Shown here piece by piece: positions 44,083 to 53,679 of a stretch of DNA of 64,000 nt. The stretch comes from Paenibacillus sp. KS-LC4. Lineage in GTDB: Bacteria > Bacillota > Bacilli > Paenibacillales > Paenibacillaceae. How positions within the stretch are numbered: position 1 is the stretch's first letter; each line of letters begins with the position of its first letter. The translations under genes and the position numbers were made by a program. The notes below the pieces were generated by a model, which made no database searches, was not told the origin of the DNA, and was given only the letters and a program-made list of their open reading frames with translations. The stretch lies in NCBI RefSeq assembly GCF_036894955.1, contig NZ_CP145905.1:1123501-1187500 (forward strand), read 5' to 3'.

Positions 44083-44287
44083 ACAAAAATTTTTTGCGGA
44101 TTCTTGGTGCGAATGTGAAGCTCCCATAAAAACCCTAGGGGATTCGCACCTCAGAAATTGTAGAAAAATGTCGAATTTGAGTCGCTTCATGAAAAGTCAA
44201 GGTTTGACCCAGATTTTTTTAGTATTATATTTATTGAAAAATGGGGTGATTGATGCCATGATGGGATCAATCACTTGTATTTTCGCT
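44083..44287 (+). promoter_or_regulatory. leader of CRISPR array 1
   Basis: About 205 bp, AT-rich. It contains a stem GGTGCGAAT (44106-44114) with ATTCGCACC (44142-44150) enclosing GAAGCTCCCATAAAAACC, and a repeat-proximal stem GTGATTGAT (44246-44254) with ATCAATCAC (44266-44274). Both are also present before array 2, at 182 and 181 bp from the first repeat for the outer element. Promoter and integration signals are expected here. Confidence 0.8.
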
Positions 44288-45520
44288 GTCGCACTCCGTA
44301 TGGAGTGCGTGGATTGAAACGCTAAACGTGATGCTGCAATAGATGCCTATGATGTCGCACTCCGTATGGAGTGCGTGGATTGAAACACCACAGAGCCAGC
44401 TATATACAACGTACCATCTGTCGCACTCCGTATGGAGTGCGTGGATTGAAACGCCAAAGCCCACTTAGGACGAACAAACTCATCAATGTCGCACTCCGTA
44501 TGGAGTGCGTGGATTGAAACGATTTGCTCCTGCCGCGCCTGCAGCGCGGCTTCTGGTCGCACTCCGTATGGAGTGCGTGGATTGAAACATTTTGGATGTT
44601 TGGATTGTTAATGGCTCGTTGACGTCGCACTCCGTATGGAGTGCGTGGATTGAAACCGTAACATGATACATTTCCATACTTGATTCGCTGTCGCACTCCG
44701 TATGGAGTGCGTGGATTGAAACGGATAATCGGTCAGCTGATTGCCAATGTAGCTGCCAGTCGCACTCCGTATGGAGTGCGTGGATTGAAACTAATTGACC
44801 TTGCTCCATTTGTAGCGCTGCTATAGTCGCACTCCGTATGGAGTGCGTGGATTGAAACATCCAACATGGTAAACACTCCAATTCTTAATAGGGTGTCGCA
44901 CTCCGTATGGAGTGCGTGGATTGAAACGTCACGCAGCTGCTCAAGCACCGAATTATGCGTGGTCGCACTCCGTATGGAGTGCGTGGATTGAAACGAGTCA
45001 ATGTCGATAACGAATGCCTTCACGCTATTCAGTCGCACTCCGTATGGAGTGCGTGGATTGAAACTATATAAACGATGTGCCCAAGCCTGCGAAGGAATAG
45101 TCGCACTCCGTATGGAGTGCGTGGATTGAAACTATGGGTGTCGCAAGATGACACGACAGAATGGAAGGTCGCACTCCGTATGGAGTGCGTGGATTGAAAC
45201 GCCAATGTGAGTCTGATCTTTGCTTTTGTGGCTGCGTCGCACTCCGTATGGAGTGCGTGGATTGAAACTTGTCTCAAAATTTTGTGATCCTCCTGTCATT
45301 TGTCGCACTCCGTATGGAGTGCGTGGATTGAAACTTGCTATTGAGACATTAGAGATATTTGGTACTTGTCGCACTCCGTATGGAGTGCGTGGATTGAAAC
45401 AGCAGGTCCCGCGCTTTGTTTGGCTAAGGAAATGTCGCACTCCGTATGGAGTGCGTGGATTGAAACTTCTAGTGGTGATTTGCTTGCGGTCGCACTTCGC
45501 ACGCGGTAGTGAATTAAAAC
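44288..45520 (+). CRISPR. CRISPR array 1, type I-C, 19 repeats and 18 spacers
   Basis: The 33-bp repeat starts GTCGCACTCC, carries the palindrome CACTCC/GGAGTG and ends GTGGATTGAAAC, the usual type I-C form. By hand count, 18 repeats (44288-45466) are identical and one last copy (45489-45520) is degenerate and 32 bp. Seventeen spacers are 33-37 bp and the last is only 22 bp, next to the degenerate repeat at the trailer end. All spacers differ from each other and from those of array 2. Several translate as open protein segments, as expected for phage or plasmid genes; targets were not searched. Confidence 0.98.
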
Positions 45521-45575
45521 ACAGTCAGCATGATTCCTGATCGAGGTTACTACAAGCACATTCGTTTAAAATGAA

Positions 45576-45625
45576 AAAATAGGCTGCTTCCGCATCGTAT
45601 TATCTACGGGGAAGCAGCCTATTTT
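45576..45625. terminator. strong bidirectional terminator after array 1
   Basis: AAAATAGGCTGCTTCC (45576-45591) pairs perfectly with GGAAGCAGCCTATTTT (45610-45625). It ends the crRNA precursor and can also stop the converging small gene at 45738. The remainder of 45521-45737 holds no gene. Confidence 0.85.
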
Positions 45626-45737
45626 CCAATAATCTTATCTACTCATTTATTATGATTGTTTTCTTCAAAAACACTTTCATCACCTAAGCAGCCTTCAAAG
45701 TAGGAGGCCAGAAAGACGCTCGTCTGTATATCTTTTT

Positions 45738-46007
45738 CTACGAGGAGTTCTTATCCGAATTTTCTTGATTGTCTTTGTTGTTGTAATAGTTCTTTCTGCG
45801 GACATAGACGAAATGGGCTAGATTCAGAACACCCGTCACGATGGCTAGAATAGAGGGGAGTATTTGAATAAAGGATGGCAATGTGGCTCCGTTTCCGACA
45901 GGACCCGTTCTTGGCTGCAAGGCTTCCCAATAGCCAAAAAGAATGGCGCTTAAGCCGAAAAAAATCAAAAATAGCGACAGCACAATAACCCATTTTTCGT
46001 TTCTCAT
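45738..46007 (-). CDS. small membrane protein with two transmembrane segments
   Basis: 89 residues. Hydrophobic segments VIVLSLFLIFFGLSAILFG and FIQILPSILAIVTGVLNLAHF, with a Lys/Asn-rich C-terminus. No family recognised. It lies between the two CRISPR arrays but shows no tie to known Cas accessories. Confidence 0.6.
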   Translation of the reverse strand: MRNEKWVIVLSLFLIFFGLSAILFGYWEALQPRTGPVGNGATLPSFIQILPSILAIVTGVLNLAHFVYVRRKNYYNNKDNQENSDKNSS

Positions 46008-46177
46008 CGCAATTTCCCCCGTTACAAGGATTAGCCTGCAAAAGCGAGCAACAGCATTTTATATACACTTTATTACGAAAACGTCCCCTAAAATGTTACA
46101 ATTTACAAAACGGCTGTCTTTTAGACGATTATACTCGCACGGGATATTGTGGATTTTTAAGGAAAGGCTGAATCATA

Positions 46178-46927
46178 ATGAATCAAATCGACTACGAGGC
46201 TTTTTATAATGAGGTTGGAGCAAGCAACGGCTGGGATTTCAGCAGGCTGAAGTGCATTTCGGAGGAAGCGGAGTGGGACTTGTATCAGGAGGTCGTCAAG
46301 CTTAGCCGAAAATCTGACCTGCTGCTCGATATTGGCACGGGCGGCGGGGAAGCTATTTTATCCATTGCGGATTGTGCTTTGCTGCTGGTGGGCATTGATT
46401 TATCTACAAGCATGGTCAATACCGCTATGAAAAATATTACGATAGCCGAACGCAGCAACGTTCGCGTACTGCCAATGAATGCGGACAAACTGGATTTTCC
46501 AGACCGCTTCTTTCAAATCGTTTCCTGTAGGCATTCGGCCTTCCATGCACAGGAGGTAGCCCGGGTGCTGGAGCATGGCGGCATCTTCCTGACGCAGCAA
46601 GTGAGCGAGAACGATAAGCTGAATCTCAAGCAGGCGTTCGGAAGAGGGCAAGCCTACGGGGAGAAGCCAGGCTCGCTCAAGGAGCGGTATATAGCGAAGC
46701 TGACGGAAGCTGGCTTTACGAAGATTGAGGTTATGGAGTGGAATGTCGCGGAGTTTTATGAGACGGCGGAGGATTTGATTTTTCTGCTTAAGCATACGCC
46801 GATTATTCCGAATTTTGGGCAGCAGCCGGAGGATTTTGAGCGATTAGAAGCCTTCATTCAGGATAATAAGTCGGAAAGAGGCATCAAGACGAGCGCAGAG
46901 CGGTTTATGATTAAGGCACAAAGGTAG
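46178..46927 (+). CDS. class I SAM-dependent methyltransferase
   Basis: 249 residues. SAM-binding motif I LLDIGTGGGEAIL, motif II LVGIDLS, then MNADKLDFPD and VSCRHSAFHAQEVARVL. The substrate cannot be told; the family (Methyltransf_11) modifies small molecules or proteins. It ends 17 bp before the acetyltransferase gene, so they are probably cotranscribed and may have come in together. Confidence 0.88.
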   Translation: MNQIDYEAFYNEVGASNGWDFSRLKCISEEAEWDLYQEVVKLSRKSDLLLDIGTGGGEAILSIADCALLLVGIDLSTSMVNTAMKNITIAERSNVRVLPMNADKLDFPDRFFQIVSCRHSAFHAQEVARVLEHGGIFLTQQVSENDKLNLKQAFGRGQAYGEKPGSLKERYIAKLTEAGFTKIEVMEWNVAEFYETAEDLIFLLKHTPIIPNFGQQPEDFERLEAFIQDNKSERGIKTSAERFMIKAQR

Positions 46928-46944
46928 AAGCAGGGGGAACAAAT

Positions 46945-47757
46945 GTGAGAGAACAGCAGCTGATTAACAGTCAGAAAAGACCGATTACGATTAACAACAT
47001 CGTGAAGGATTTGCGAAGATTAGGCGTTCGAGAGGGCGATGCGGTGCTAGTGCACGCCTCCCTGTCTCGCTTGGGCTGGGTATGCGGCGGGCCGCAGGCT
47101 ATGGTGCAGGCGCTTATGCAGGCGGTCGGGGACGAGGGCACGTTAATTATGCCTGCGCAAACGGGGGATTGGAGTGATCCCGCCGAATGGGGGAATCCTC
47201 CGGTTCCAGAGGAGTGGTATGAGACGATTTATCGGGAGCTTCCGGCTTTCGATCCGGCTTTATCCCCTACGCGGGGAATGGGACGTATTGCGGAGCTTTT
47301 CCGAACGTTTCCGGCGACGGTGCGCTCAACGCATCCGCAGGTTTCTTTTTGCGCCAATGGCAAGTATGCGGAACTCATTACATCCGAGCATATGCTAAGC
47401 CCGCAATTCGGCATGGCGTCACCACTCGGGAAGTTGTATGGTTTGGGCGCCAAGGTGCTGATGCTGGGGACGGGGTATGAATCCTGTACGAGCTTTCATC
47501 TGGCTGAAGCGATGAGTGAGCGTCTGCCGACTAAGCGGATGGGAACAGCTATATATGAAGGGGACGAGCGAGTATGGAAATGGTTTACGGATTTCGCTTA
47601 TGACTCGGAGGATTTTGGCCGGATTGGGCAGTGCTATGATCAAGAAGGCTCTGTGCAAAAAGGTGCGGTAGGCAGCGCCGAGTCCCGGCTTTTTGATCTG
47701 AAAGAGGCGGTCGATTTCGCCAAGCAGTGGCTGATGATCCATCGTCCTTTGGAGTGA
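46945..47757 (+). CDS. aminoglycoside N3-acetyltransferase (AAC(3))-like protein
   Basis: 270 residues from a GTG after GGGGGAACAAAT. Antibiotic_NAT family marks: LVHASLSRLGWVCGG, GTLIMPAQTGDW, SPTRGMGRIAELFR, STHPQVSFCANG and MLGTGYESCTSFHLAE. Enzymes of this family acetylate the 3-amino group of aminoglycosides, but many Bacillus and Paenibacillus homologues (YokD type) have no clear resistance role. It sits between the two CRISPR arrays, directly before the leader of array 2. Confidence 0.85.
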   Translation: MREQQLINSQKRPITINNIVKDLRRLGVREGDAVLVHASLSRLGWVCGGPQAMVQALMQAVGDEGTLIMPAQTGDWSDPAEWGNPPVPEEWYETIYRELPAFDPALSPTRGMGRIAELFRTFPATVRSTHPQVSFCANGKYAELITSEHMLSPQFGMASPLGKLYGLGAKVLMLGTGYESCTSFHLAEAMSERLPTKRMGTAIYEGDERVWKWFTDFAYDSEDFGRIGQCYDQEGSVQKGAVGSAESRLFDLKEAVDFAKQWLMIHRPLE

Positions 47758-47771
47758 AAAAAAGGTTATGC

Positions 47772-47959
47772 CGATTTAGGTGCGAATCGGAAGCTCCCAT
47801 AAAAACCCTAGGGGATTCGCACCTCAAAATTTGTCGAATCATGACGAAAAACAAGGGTCGGGGAAAAAGTCAATATTTTATTTAGACTTTGTTTGTATGG
47901 ATGATCTTGAAAATATATGCAATTGATGCCATGATGGAATCAATTATATGTATTTTTGC
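47772..47959 (+). promoter_or_regulatory. leader of CRISPR array 2
   Basis: It carries the same outer stem GGTGCGAAT/ATTCGCACC (47779-47787 and 47815-47823) with the same inner sequence as leader 1, and the repeat-proximal hairpin AATTGAT (47921-47927) with ATCAATT (47939-47945). Other parts have diverged. The first repeat follows TTTTTGCT. Confidence 0.8.
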
Positions 47960-48995
47960 TTCGCACTCCGTATGGAGTGCGTGGATTGAAACACAGACGG
48001 AGCCGACAGCTCCGAGCCTGATTGTTCGCACTCCGTATGGAGTGCGTGGATTGAAACTCATCGGCTACTTTCCACCATTGCTGCATAGCCTTCGCACTCC
48101 GTATGGAGTGCGTGGATTGAAACTGATGCAAATACTACAGGTGCTAAAAAGCAGCGGTCGCACTCCGTATGGAGTGCGTGGATTGAAACAAATCGGCAAC
48201 GGACATGCAACTATGGGAAATCCGTGTCGCACTCCGTATGGAGTGCGTGGATTGAAACTCACGGGCTATAAACTATCATACTGGCACATACGGTCGCACT
48301 CCGTATGGAGTGCGTGGATTGAAACTGGTTTGTGTATCCACTCACTGGAATCCTTCTTTGTCGCACTCCGTATGGAGTGCGTGGATTGAAACCCTGTTAC
48401 GTGGGGCAGCTATGTGGGTACTAACGTCGCACTCCGTATGGAGTGCGTGGATTGAAACATAGCTGCGTTAACAATAGCACTCTTGGTGTTAGGTCGCACT
48501 CCGTATGGAGTGCGTGGATTGAAACGCACTGAATCTTATGAAGAACTGGAAACGCTGCTGGTCGCACTCCGTATGGAGTGCGTGGATTGAAACGTATTCA
48601 CCAATTGCTTCTCGCGGCGTTACAATTGGTCGCACTCCGTATGGAGTGCGTGGATTGAAACCCAGTTGGGATGGACATATTTCTCAACAAATATGTCGCA
48701 CTCCGTATGGAGTGCGTGGATTGAAACCCCTAATAGAGAAGCAGGATCTGTTCCGATCGGCGTCGCACTCCGTATGGAGTGCGTGGATTGAAACTGCGCC
48801 GTTATCCGAGCGTGTTCAGTGGAATTCGGTCGCACTCCGTATGGAGTGCGTGGATTGAAACACGGTCATAACTAGCGTTACGATCATTACGCTCAGGTCG
48901 CACTCCGTATGGAGTGCGTGGATTGAAACGTTATACAAGAGTGCCGAGAACTGGACAGATATGTCGCACTCCGTTTGGAGTGCGACAATCAAAAC
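47960..48995 (+). CRISPR. CRISPR array 2, type I-C, 16 repeats and 15 spacers
   Basis: Same repeat as array 1 and same orientation. By hand count, repeats 1-3 (starting at 47960, 48025 and 48091) begin with T instead of G; repeats 4-15 are the standard form; repeat 16 (48963-48995) is degenerate, with TTTGGAGTGCGACAATC in place of the normal second half. Spacers are 32-36 bp. There is no second cas1-cas2 set, so both arrays must share the one operon. Confidence 0.97.
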
Positions 48996-49028
48996 CACAA
49001 CACTCACAAGCATATAAGGAGGAGATCC

Positions 49029-49697
49029 ATGAAATATTGCACAAGAGAATGGTATGAAGAAATGCAGATTGCCGGGATAATGTGCATCTATGAGACAGAA
49101 GTGGAGTGGGAGGAGTACCTCGCCTATTTCTGCTCAGAAGGCAAGGACCCGATACAATCGCAGCGCGAATTGTTAGAAGAAAAGAAAGAACATCTGCTAA
49201 AATACCTCCCAGAAGCTTTTCACCCCTACATACACGATGGCACGTTGAACACGATCTACCCGCCTCCTGAATTGAAGGAGATGGCGAAGCAGTGGAAGCA
49301 AGACTATGATGATCGTATGCGTAAAGTGGCCGAGACATATAACCGCTATTATAAATCGATTCGAAACGAGCTTCCGCCTAATGCGATCAAGCTATTCGAA
49401 AATACCCTTCACGATGCCAAATTCACCTCTTATGATCGTCCTGATGAAGCAACATTTATTATATATTTGGACTGTCGCGGCTCTTATTATTATTTTACGG
49501 ATATTAAAATTACGTTTCACGGAGTCAAGCAACTGGAGCTTCCGAATCTTCCTGAAAATACATGGTGGCTGTACGATGAAATCTACACGATTGACGGGGG
49601 CTTTGAGCTCAGAGTGCTGCTGGATTCACTAGAAGCTTTCATTATTTCCGCTGTCGATGTAGAAATTGAAGGATTAGGCGAGCTGCCCAGCCAATAG
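49029..49697 (+). CDS. DUF4085-like protein
   Basis: 222 residues from the ATG at 49029, 5 bp after AAGGAGGAG. A longer frame begins inside the degenerate CRISPR repeat but has no ribosome site there. It starts KYCTREWYEEMQ, as in DUF4085 proteins of Bacillales, with RPDEATFIIYLDCRGSYY in the middle. Soluble; function unknown. It follows the trailer end of array 2 by 33 bp. Confidence 0.7.
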   Translation: MKYCTREWYEEMQIAGIMCIYETEVEWEEYLAYFCSEGKDPIQSQRELLEEKKEHLLKYLPEAFHPYIHDGTLNTIYPPPELKEMAKQWKQDYDDRMRKVAETYNRYYKSIRNELPPNAIKLFENTLHDAKFTSYDRPDEATFIIYLDCRGSYYYFTDIKITFHGVKQLELPNLPENTWWLYDEIYTIDGGFELRVLLDSLEAFIISAVDVEIEGLGELPSQ

Positions 49698-49740
49698 TTA
49701 AGAGAGCCTATATAATTTCCCAAAAAAGGATCGTGAGCGC

Positions 49741-50283
49741 ATGAGCACGATATATCTCGTCCGTCATTGCCAAGCAGAGGGCCAGGAGCCTGACGCTCCA
49801 TTAACCGAAGCGGGGATAGAGCAAGCGCAGCAATTAGCTGTATTTTTGGCGAACAAGCGGATAGACGGAATCATATCGAGCCCCTATGAGCGAGCTTACC
49901 GAACGATTTCTCCATTAGCTGACGCCACTGGCCTGCCCATTAAGCGGGATGAGCGGTTAACCGAGCGCATTTTATCGGGGCAAAATCATCCCAACTGGCG
50001 CGAAATGCTTCGCCGTACCTATGAGGAAATGGATTTATGCTATGAGGGCGGGGAGTCGAGCCATACCGCTACCAGCCGTGCCGTTCAAGTCATGAATGAG
50101 GCACTGAACAGCGGCTGGAAAAATACCGTAATCGTCTCACATGGCAACCTCATTTCGCTGCTGCTCAAGCATCTGGATCAGGCAGTCGGATTTCATGAAT
50201 GGGAAGCGCTTTCTAATCCCGACATTTACGAGCTATCCTTCACTGATGAGGCGTCCAGCTTCAAGCGAATTTGGAAGCCATAA
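49741..50283 (+). CDS. histidine phosphatase family protein (phosphoglycerate mutase-like)
   Basis: 180 residues. The catalytic RH motif is R8-H9 in IYLVRHCQAEG. The second His is in VIVSHGNLISLLL and the conserved Arg in SSPYERAYRTISPL. A cytoplasmic phosphatase/mutase of small substrates; the exact substrate is unknown. Its separation from the DUF4085 gene by 43 bp could mean cotranscription. Confidence 0.88.
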   Translation: MSTIYLVRHCQAEGQEPDAPLTEAGIEQAQQLAVFLANKRIDGIISSPYERAYRTISPLADATGLPIKRDERLTERILSGQNHPNWREMLRRTYEEMDLCYEGGESSHTATSRAVQVMNEALNSGWKNTVIVSHGNLISLLLKHLDQAVGFHEWEALSNPDIYELSFTDEASSFKRIWKP

Positions 50284-50367
50284 CAAGACAAGCTCAGGGC
50301 TGTTTCTGCTACTGTCATCCATCCTATATTCGGTTCCATTTTAAATTCAGAGAGGAGCAACGCCATT

Positions 50368-51981
50368 ATGAATCAACAAATTAAACAAGCGATAGTCAGG
50401 GGGGAAACCTCGCTTGGCATCGAATTTGGCTCTACACGAATCAAGGCGGTATTGGTTGATTGCCATTTTCAAACCATCGGTTCCAGCAGCTATGAGTGGG
50501 AAAATCAATTGATCGACGGTTATTGGACCTACGATCTCAACGAAATGATTAACGGGCTGCAAGAAACCTATCGCCAATTAAAGCAAGAGGTTGAAAATCA
50601 CTACGGCGTAACCCTGCAAAAAATCGGATCAATCGGATGCTCTGCCATGATGCAGGGCTATATTGCACTCGATCACGCAGGGGAGCTATTGGTTCCGTTT
50701 CGTACATGGCGCAATGCGACAACGGGTGCAGCTGCATCGGAGCTAACCGAGAAATTCCAGTTTAAAATTCCGCAGCGCTGGAGCATCGCACATTTGTATC
50801 AAGCGATTTTGAACGAGGAGGAGCATGTCACTAATCTAGCCTATATGACGACTTTGTCGGGTTATGTGCACTGGCTGTTGACTGGCAGCAAGGCTATTGG
50901 TATCGGAGATGCCTCTGGTATGTTCCCAATTGATGAATCTGCAAAGCAATATAATGAAGCTATGATGAAGCAGTTTGCCGATTTAATTGCCGATAAAGAT
51001 TACCCTTGGAAGCTTCAAGATATTTTACCTAAGGTTCATACGGCAGGTGAACACGCTGGATATCTAAGTGGAGCTGGAGCAAGACTATTAGATCCATCAG
51101 GCAGCCTGCAAGCAGGTATTCCGCTATGTCCGCCAGAAGGCGATGCCGGAACAGGCATGGTCGCTACGAATAGTGTTAAAAAGCGTACCGGCAACATCTC
51201 CGTAGGGACGTCGATTTTTGCCATGATTGTACTAGAGAAGGATTTATCCACGGTGTACCCCGAGATTGATATCGTGACTACACCTGATGGCAGTCCTGTC
51301 GGCATGGTTCTTGCCAACAACTGCTCCAGCGATATTAATGCATGGCTCGGCCTGTTCCGTGAATTTTATGAGGCAATGGGGCAAAAGCCCGATATGAACC
51401 AATTATTCAGCGTCCTGTTGGGCAAAGCGCTGGAAGCAGACGCTGATGGCGGAGGCTTGCTGAGCTACGGCTACTATTCAGGCGAGAACATTACCGGGTT
51501 TGCAGAAGGTCGCCCGCTGTTCGTTCGTTCTCCAGAAAGCCGCTTTAATTTGGCTAATTTTATGAGAGTACATTTGTTTACCGCGTTTGCTGCCCTAAGG
51601 CTAGGAATGGATATTTTGACACAGAAGGAGCATATAACGGTTGATCATATTTTGGCGCATGGCGGCTTGTTCAAAACGCCGCTAGTCGGTCAAAAAATGT
51701 GTGCCGCAGCACTGAATGTTCCTGTGTCGGTCATGTCTACGGCTGGTGAGGGCGGCGCATGGGGAATGGCGGTTCTAGCAGCCTATATGGTGAATAAGGA
51801 GCAGAATGAGGGCTTGGCGGATTACCTTACTGCTAAGGTGTTCAAGGATGCAGAAGGGCAAGAGATTCATCCTGACAGCACAGATGTGGAGGGCTTTGCC
51901 TTATTTTTGGAGCGTTACACGAAAGGACTGGCAATTGAGCAGGCAGCGGTAGACCATTTTTTGGAAAATGGGAAGAAATGA
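50368..51981 (+). CDS. FGGY-family carbohydrate kinase
   Basis: 537 residues. N-terminal ATP/sugar-binding fold with [15 protein letters not shown], then [10 protein letters not shown] and the C-terminal [19 protein letters not shown] kinases phosphorylate ribulose, xylulose or related sugars. The paired isomerase or epimerase is not in the window, so the sugar is open. It is followed 41 bp on by a WYL-domain regulator. Confidence 0.88.
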   Translation: MNQQIKQAIVRGETSLGIEFGSTRIKAVLVDCHFQTIGSSSYEWENQLIDGYWTYDLNEMINGLQETYRQLKQEVENHYGVTLQKIGSIGCSAMMQGYIALDHAGELLVPFRTWRNATTGAAASELTEKFQFKIPQRWSIAHLYQAILNEEEHVTNLAYMTTLSGYVHWLLTGSKAIGIGDASGMFPIDESAKQYNEAMMKQFADLIADKDYPWKLQDILPKVHTAGEHAGYLSGAGARLLDPSGSLQAGIPLCPPEGDAGTGMVATNSVKKRTGNISVGTSIFAMIVLEKDLSTVYPEIDIVTTPDGSPVGMVLANNCSSDINAWLGLFREFYEAMGQKPDMNQLFSVLLGKALEADADGGGLLSYGYYSGENITGFAEGRPLFVRSPESRFNLANFMRVHLFTAFAALRLGMDILTQKEHITVDHILAHGGLFKTPLVGQKMCAAALNVPVSVMSTAGEGGAWGMAVLAAYMVNKEQNEGLADYLTAKVFKDAEGQEIHPDSTDVEGFALFLERYTKGLAIEQAAVDHFLENGKK

Positions 51982-52022
51982 TAAGCGTGAACAACGAAAT
52001 GGCATAACAGGCGGGGATATAT

Positions 52023-52940
52023 ATGAAATTGGAGCGTTTGATCTCTATGATCTACAAGCTGCTTAACCACGAGATTTTGTCTGCCTCCGTGCTAGCTGAA
52101 GAGTTCAAAGTTTCTCAAAGAACGATTTATCGGGATATGGATGTCCTATGTGCTGCGGGCTTCCCGATCATATCGCAGCAGGGGAGTAAAGGCGGATATG
52201 GCATCATGGACGGGTACAAAATGGATAAAAGCTTGCTCCGTTCTTACGATGTCGCCTCCTTGATCACCGTGCTTAGAAGCTTCTCTACCGTGTTTAAAGA
52301 TGAGCGTGTTCAGGGAACGATTGAACGGCTGCAAACCATCACACCCGAGCATCAGACCCCGAGTCTATCCGTTGACTTTGAAACGCTCAGGATGGAGCCT
52401 GACGCCCTTCGTCATTTACGCATGGGCATTACGCAGCGAAAGATTGTTCGCTTTGAATATATTAATGTCAATAATGAACGTACAACCCGTGATATAGAGC
52501 CAATGTGGCTGCATTTCAAATATAGCAATTGGTATGTGTATGGATTTTGCCGAACACGGCGGGACTATCGGGAGTTTCGACTATCGCGGATGATGAATTT
52601 GCTTTTGACAGAGGAAGACTTTCAGCCTCATCACAGGGAGCCGAAGGAGACGGCCTTCATAGGCAAGGAAGGCAGCGAGCAGTTGAAGGATGTGGTGATT
52701 CGAGTAGGGCCGAAGGCTTTGGCGGAAGCGATGGATCAGTTTCACCAGGCTGATAAGCAATTTCATGACGATGGAAGCATGACGATGCGTATTCCCGTCT
52801 ATAAACCATTAGAAGCACGATGGCTTTGGGGCATGCTGCTGAGCTTTGGCAGCGGCGTCGAAGTTCTCGAGCCTTTTGCACTGCGAGGCGTCCTAAAAGA
52901 ACAGCTTCAAAACACACTCCAGCTTTATGAAGAAGTATGA
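52023..52940 (+). CDS. YafY-type transcription regulator, helix-turn-helix plus WYL domain
   Basis: 305 residues. The N-terminal HTH_11 motif is VLAEEFKVSQRTIYRDMDVLCAAG. The WYL domain lies in 140-230, with the family RDIEPMWLHFKYSNWYVYGFCRTR. A C-terminal WCX-like domain follows. WYL domains bind nucleic acids or small ligands. Its gene ends inside the stem of its own terminator. It may control the kinase gene before it, or the DinB gene after it. Confidence 0.88.
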   Translation: MKLERLISMIYKLLNHEILSASVLAEEFKVSQRTIYRDMDVLCAAGFPIISQQGSKGGYGIMDGYKMDKSLLRSYDVASLITVLRSFSTVFKDERVQGTIERLQTITPEHQTPSLSVDFETLRMEPDALRHLRMGITQRKIVRFEYINVNNERTTRDIEPMWLHFKYSNWYVYGFCRTRRDYREFRLSRMMNLLLTEEDFQPHHREPKETAFIGKEGSEQLKDVVIRVGPKALAEAMDQFHQADKQFHDDGSMTMRIPVYKPLEARWLWGMLLSFGSGVEVLEPFALRGVLKEQLQNTLQLYEEV

Positions 52941-52966
52941 CGAACTATTGTCATACTTCTTTTTTT
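52931..52966 (+). terminator. rho-independent terminator overlapping the regulator stop codon
   Basis: AGAAGTATGAC (52931-52941) pairs perfectly with GTCATACTTCT (52950-52960), followed by seven T. The stop codon TGA lies inside the left arm. Confidence 0.88.
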
Positions 52967-53024
52967 ATACTATCAACAGTAACAAAATCAAATTCATGAT
53001 CATTAAAAAGGAGACGATATACGA

Positions 53025-53534
53025 ATGTCAAATTATCCGGTACAAATGTTTGAATATCACACATGGGCGAGCCAAGCCATCCTTGGGAAAATCAAGGAGC
53101 TCCCGCCCTCCGTGCTGAGTCAAGAAGTGAACAGCTCCTTTCCCACCATCGCCCATGCCCTTACTCATATTTATGCGGTTGATAAGATGTGGTATATGGT
53201 TTTGACAGGTACAGGTATGCCAGAGGCGCTGCAAGCATGTATGCTGCTAAATGCGAAAATTATGAGTTCTGTAGATGAATACGCCAATGAGTTTGCCCAG
53301 TTATCGGAGCAATACAGAGAATGGTTCCGAGGCCAAGCTGATTTGGAGCAAACGATTCTGCTTGACAATCCATTCGCCGGAATACGCCAAACAAGCTTGG
53401 CGGAAATTGTGCTGCATTTGGTCAATCACGGAACCTATCACAGGGGCAATGTTTCGACTATGCTGCGTCAGCTTGGCCACTCGTCCACCATGAATGACTA
53501 TGCGCTGTTTTGGTATCAGGAAGCAGCAAAGTAA
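53025..53534 (+). CDS. DinB-family protein
   Basis: 169 residues. Three metal-binding His of the DinB/YfiT four-helix fold appear in YHTWASQAI, ALTHIYAVDKMW and LVNHGTYHRGNV. DinB-like proteins bind Ni or Zn, and some act as bacillithiol transferases; which one applies here cannot be told. Ribosome site AAGGAG 9 bp before the ATG. A terminator follows. Confidence 0.88.
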   Translation: MSNYPVQMFEYHTWASQAILGKIKELPPSVLSQEVNSSFPTIAHALTHIYAVDKMWYMVLTGTGMPEALQACMLLNAKIMSSVDEYANEFAQLSEQYREWFRGQADLEQTILLDNPFAGIRQTSLAEIVLHLVNHGTYHRGNVSTMLRQLGHSSTMNDYALFWYQEAAK

Positions 53535-53588
53535 AACGACAAGCCATGATCCAAAGCCGTGAAAATCAGCCGGAAATCGTTAAAAGTC

Positions 53589-53629
53589 AAAAATCCCCTG
53601 AGCACAAGCAAGTGCTTCAAGGGATTTTC
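53589..53629 (+). terminator. terminator after the DinB gene
   Basis: AAAATCCCCTGAGCAC pairs with GTGCTTCAAGGGATTTT around AAGCAA, followed by CTCATTT. Confidence 0.75.
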
Positions 53630-53640
53630 TCATTTAAAGC

Positions 53641-53677
53641 GGGCTGCACCCGCTATGCGAAGGGCAGTGTGCAGCCC
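53641..53677 (-). terminator. terminator of the beta-propeller gene (minus strand)
   Basis: GGGCTGCAC (53641-53649) pairs perfectly with GTGCAGCCC (53669-53677). On the minus strand it is followed by CGCTTTAAAT. It stands 2 bp past the stop codon of the minus-strand gene. Confidence 0.65.
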
Positions 53678-53679
53678 CT

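Noticed and set aside
44267..45559. Long open frames on both strands over CRISPR array 1 with repeated SIHALHTECD or RTPYGVRG segments
   Set aside because: They are translations of the 33-bp CRISPR repeats and spacers, with no ribosome sites.
44288..48995. Self-targeting spacers or spacers shared between the two arrays
   Set aside because: All spacers read as different, and none was noticed elsewhere in the window by eye; a computed search could still find partial matches.
47889..49013. Similar repeated frames over CRISPR array 2, and a start codon in its last degenerate repeat for the DUF4085 gene
   Set aside because: Repeat translation artefacts; the DUF4085 gene has a strong ribosome site for the later ATG at 49029.
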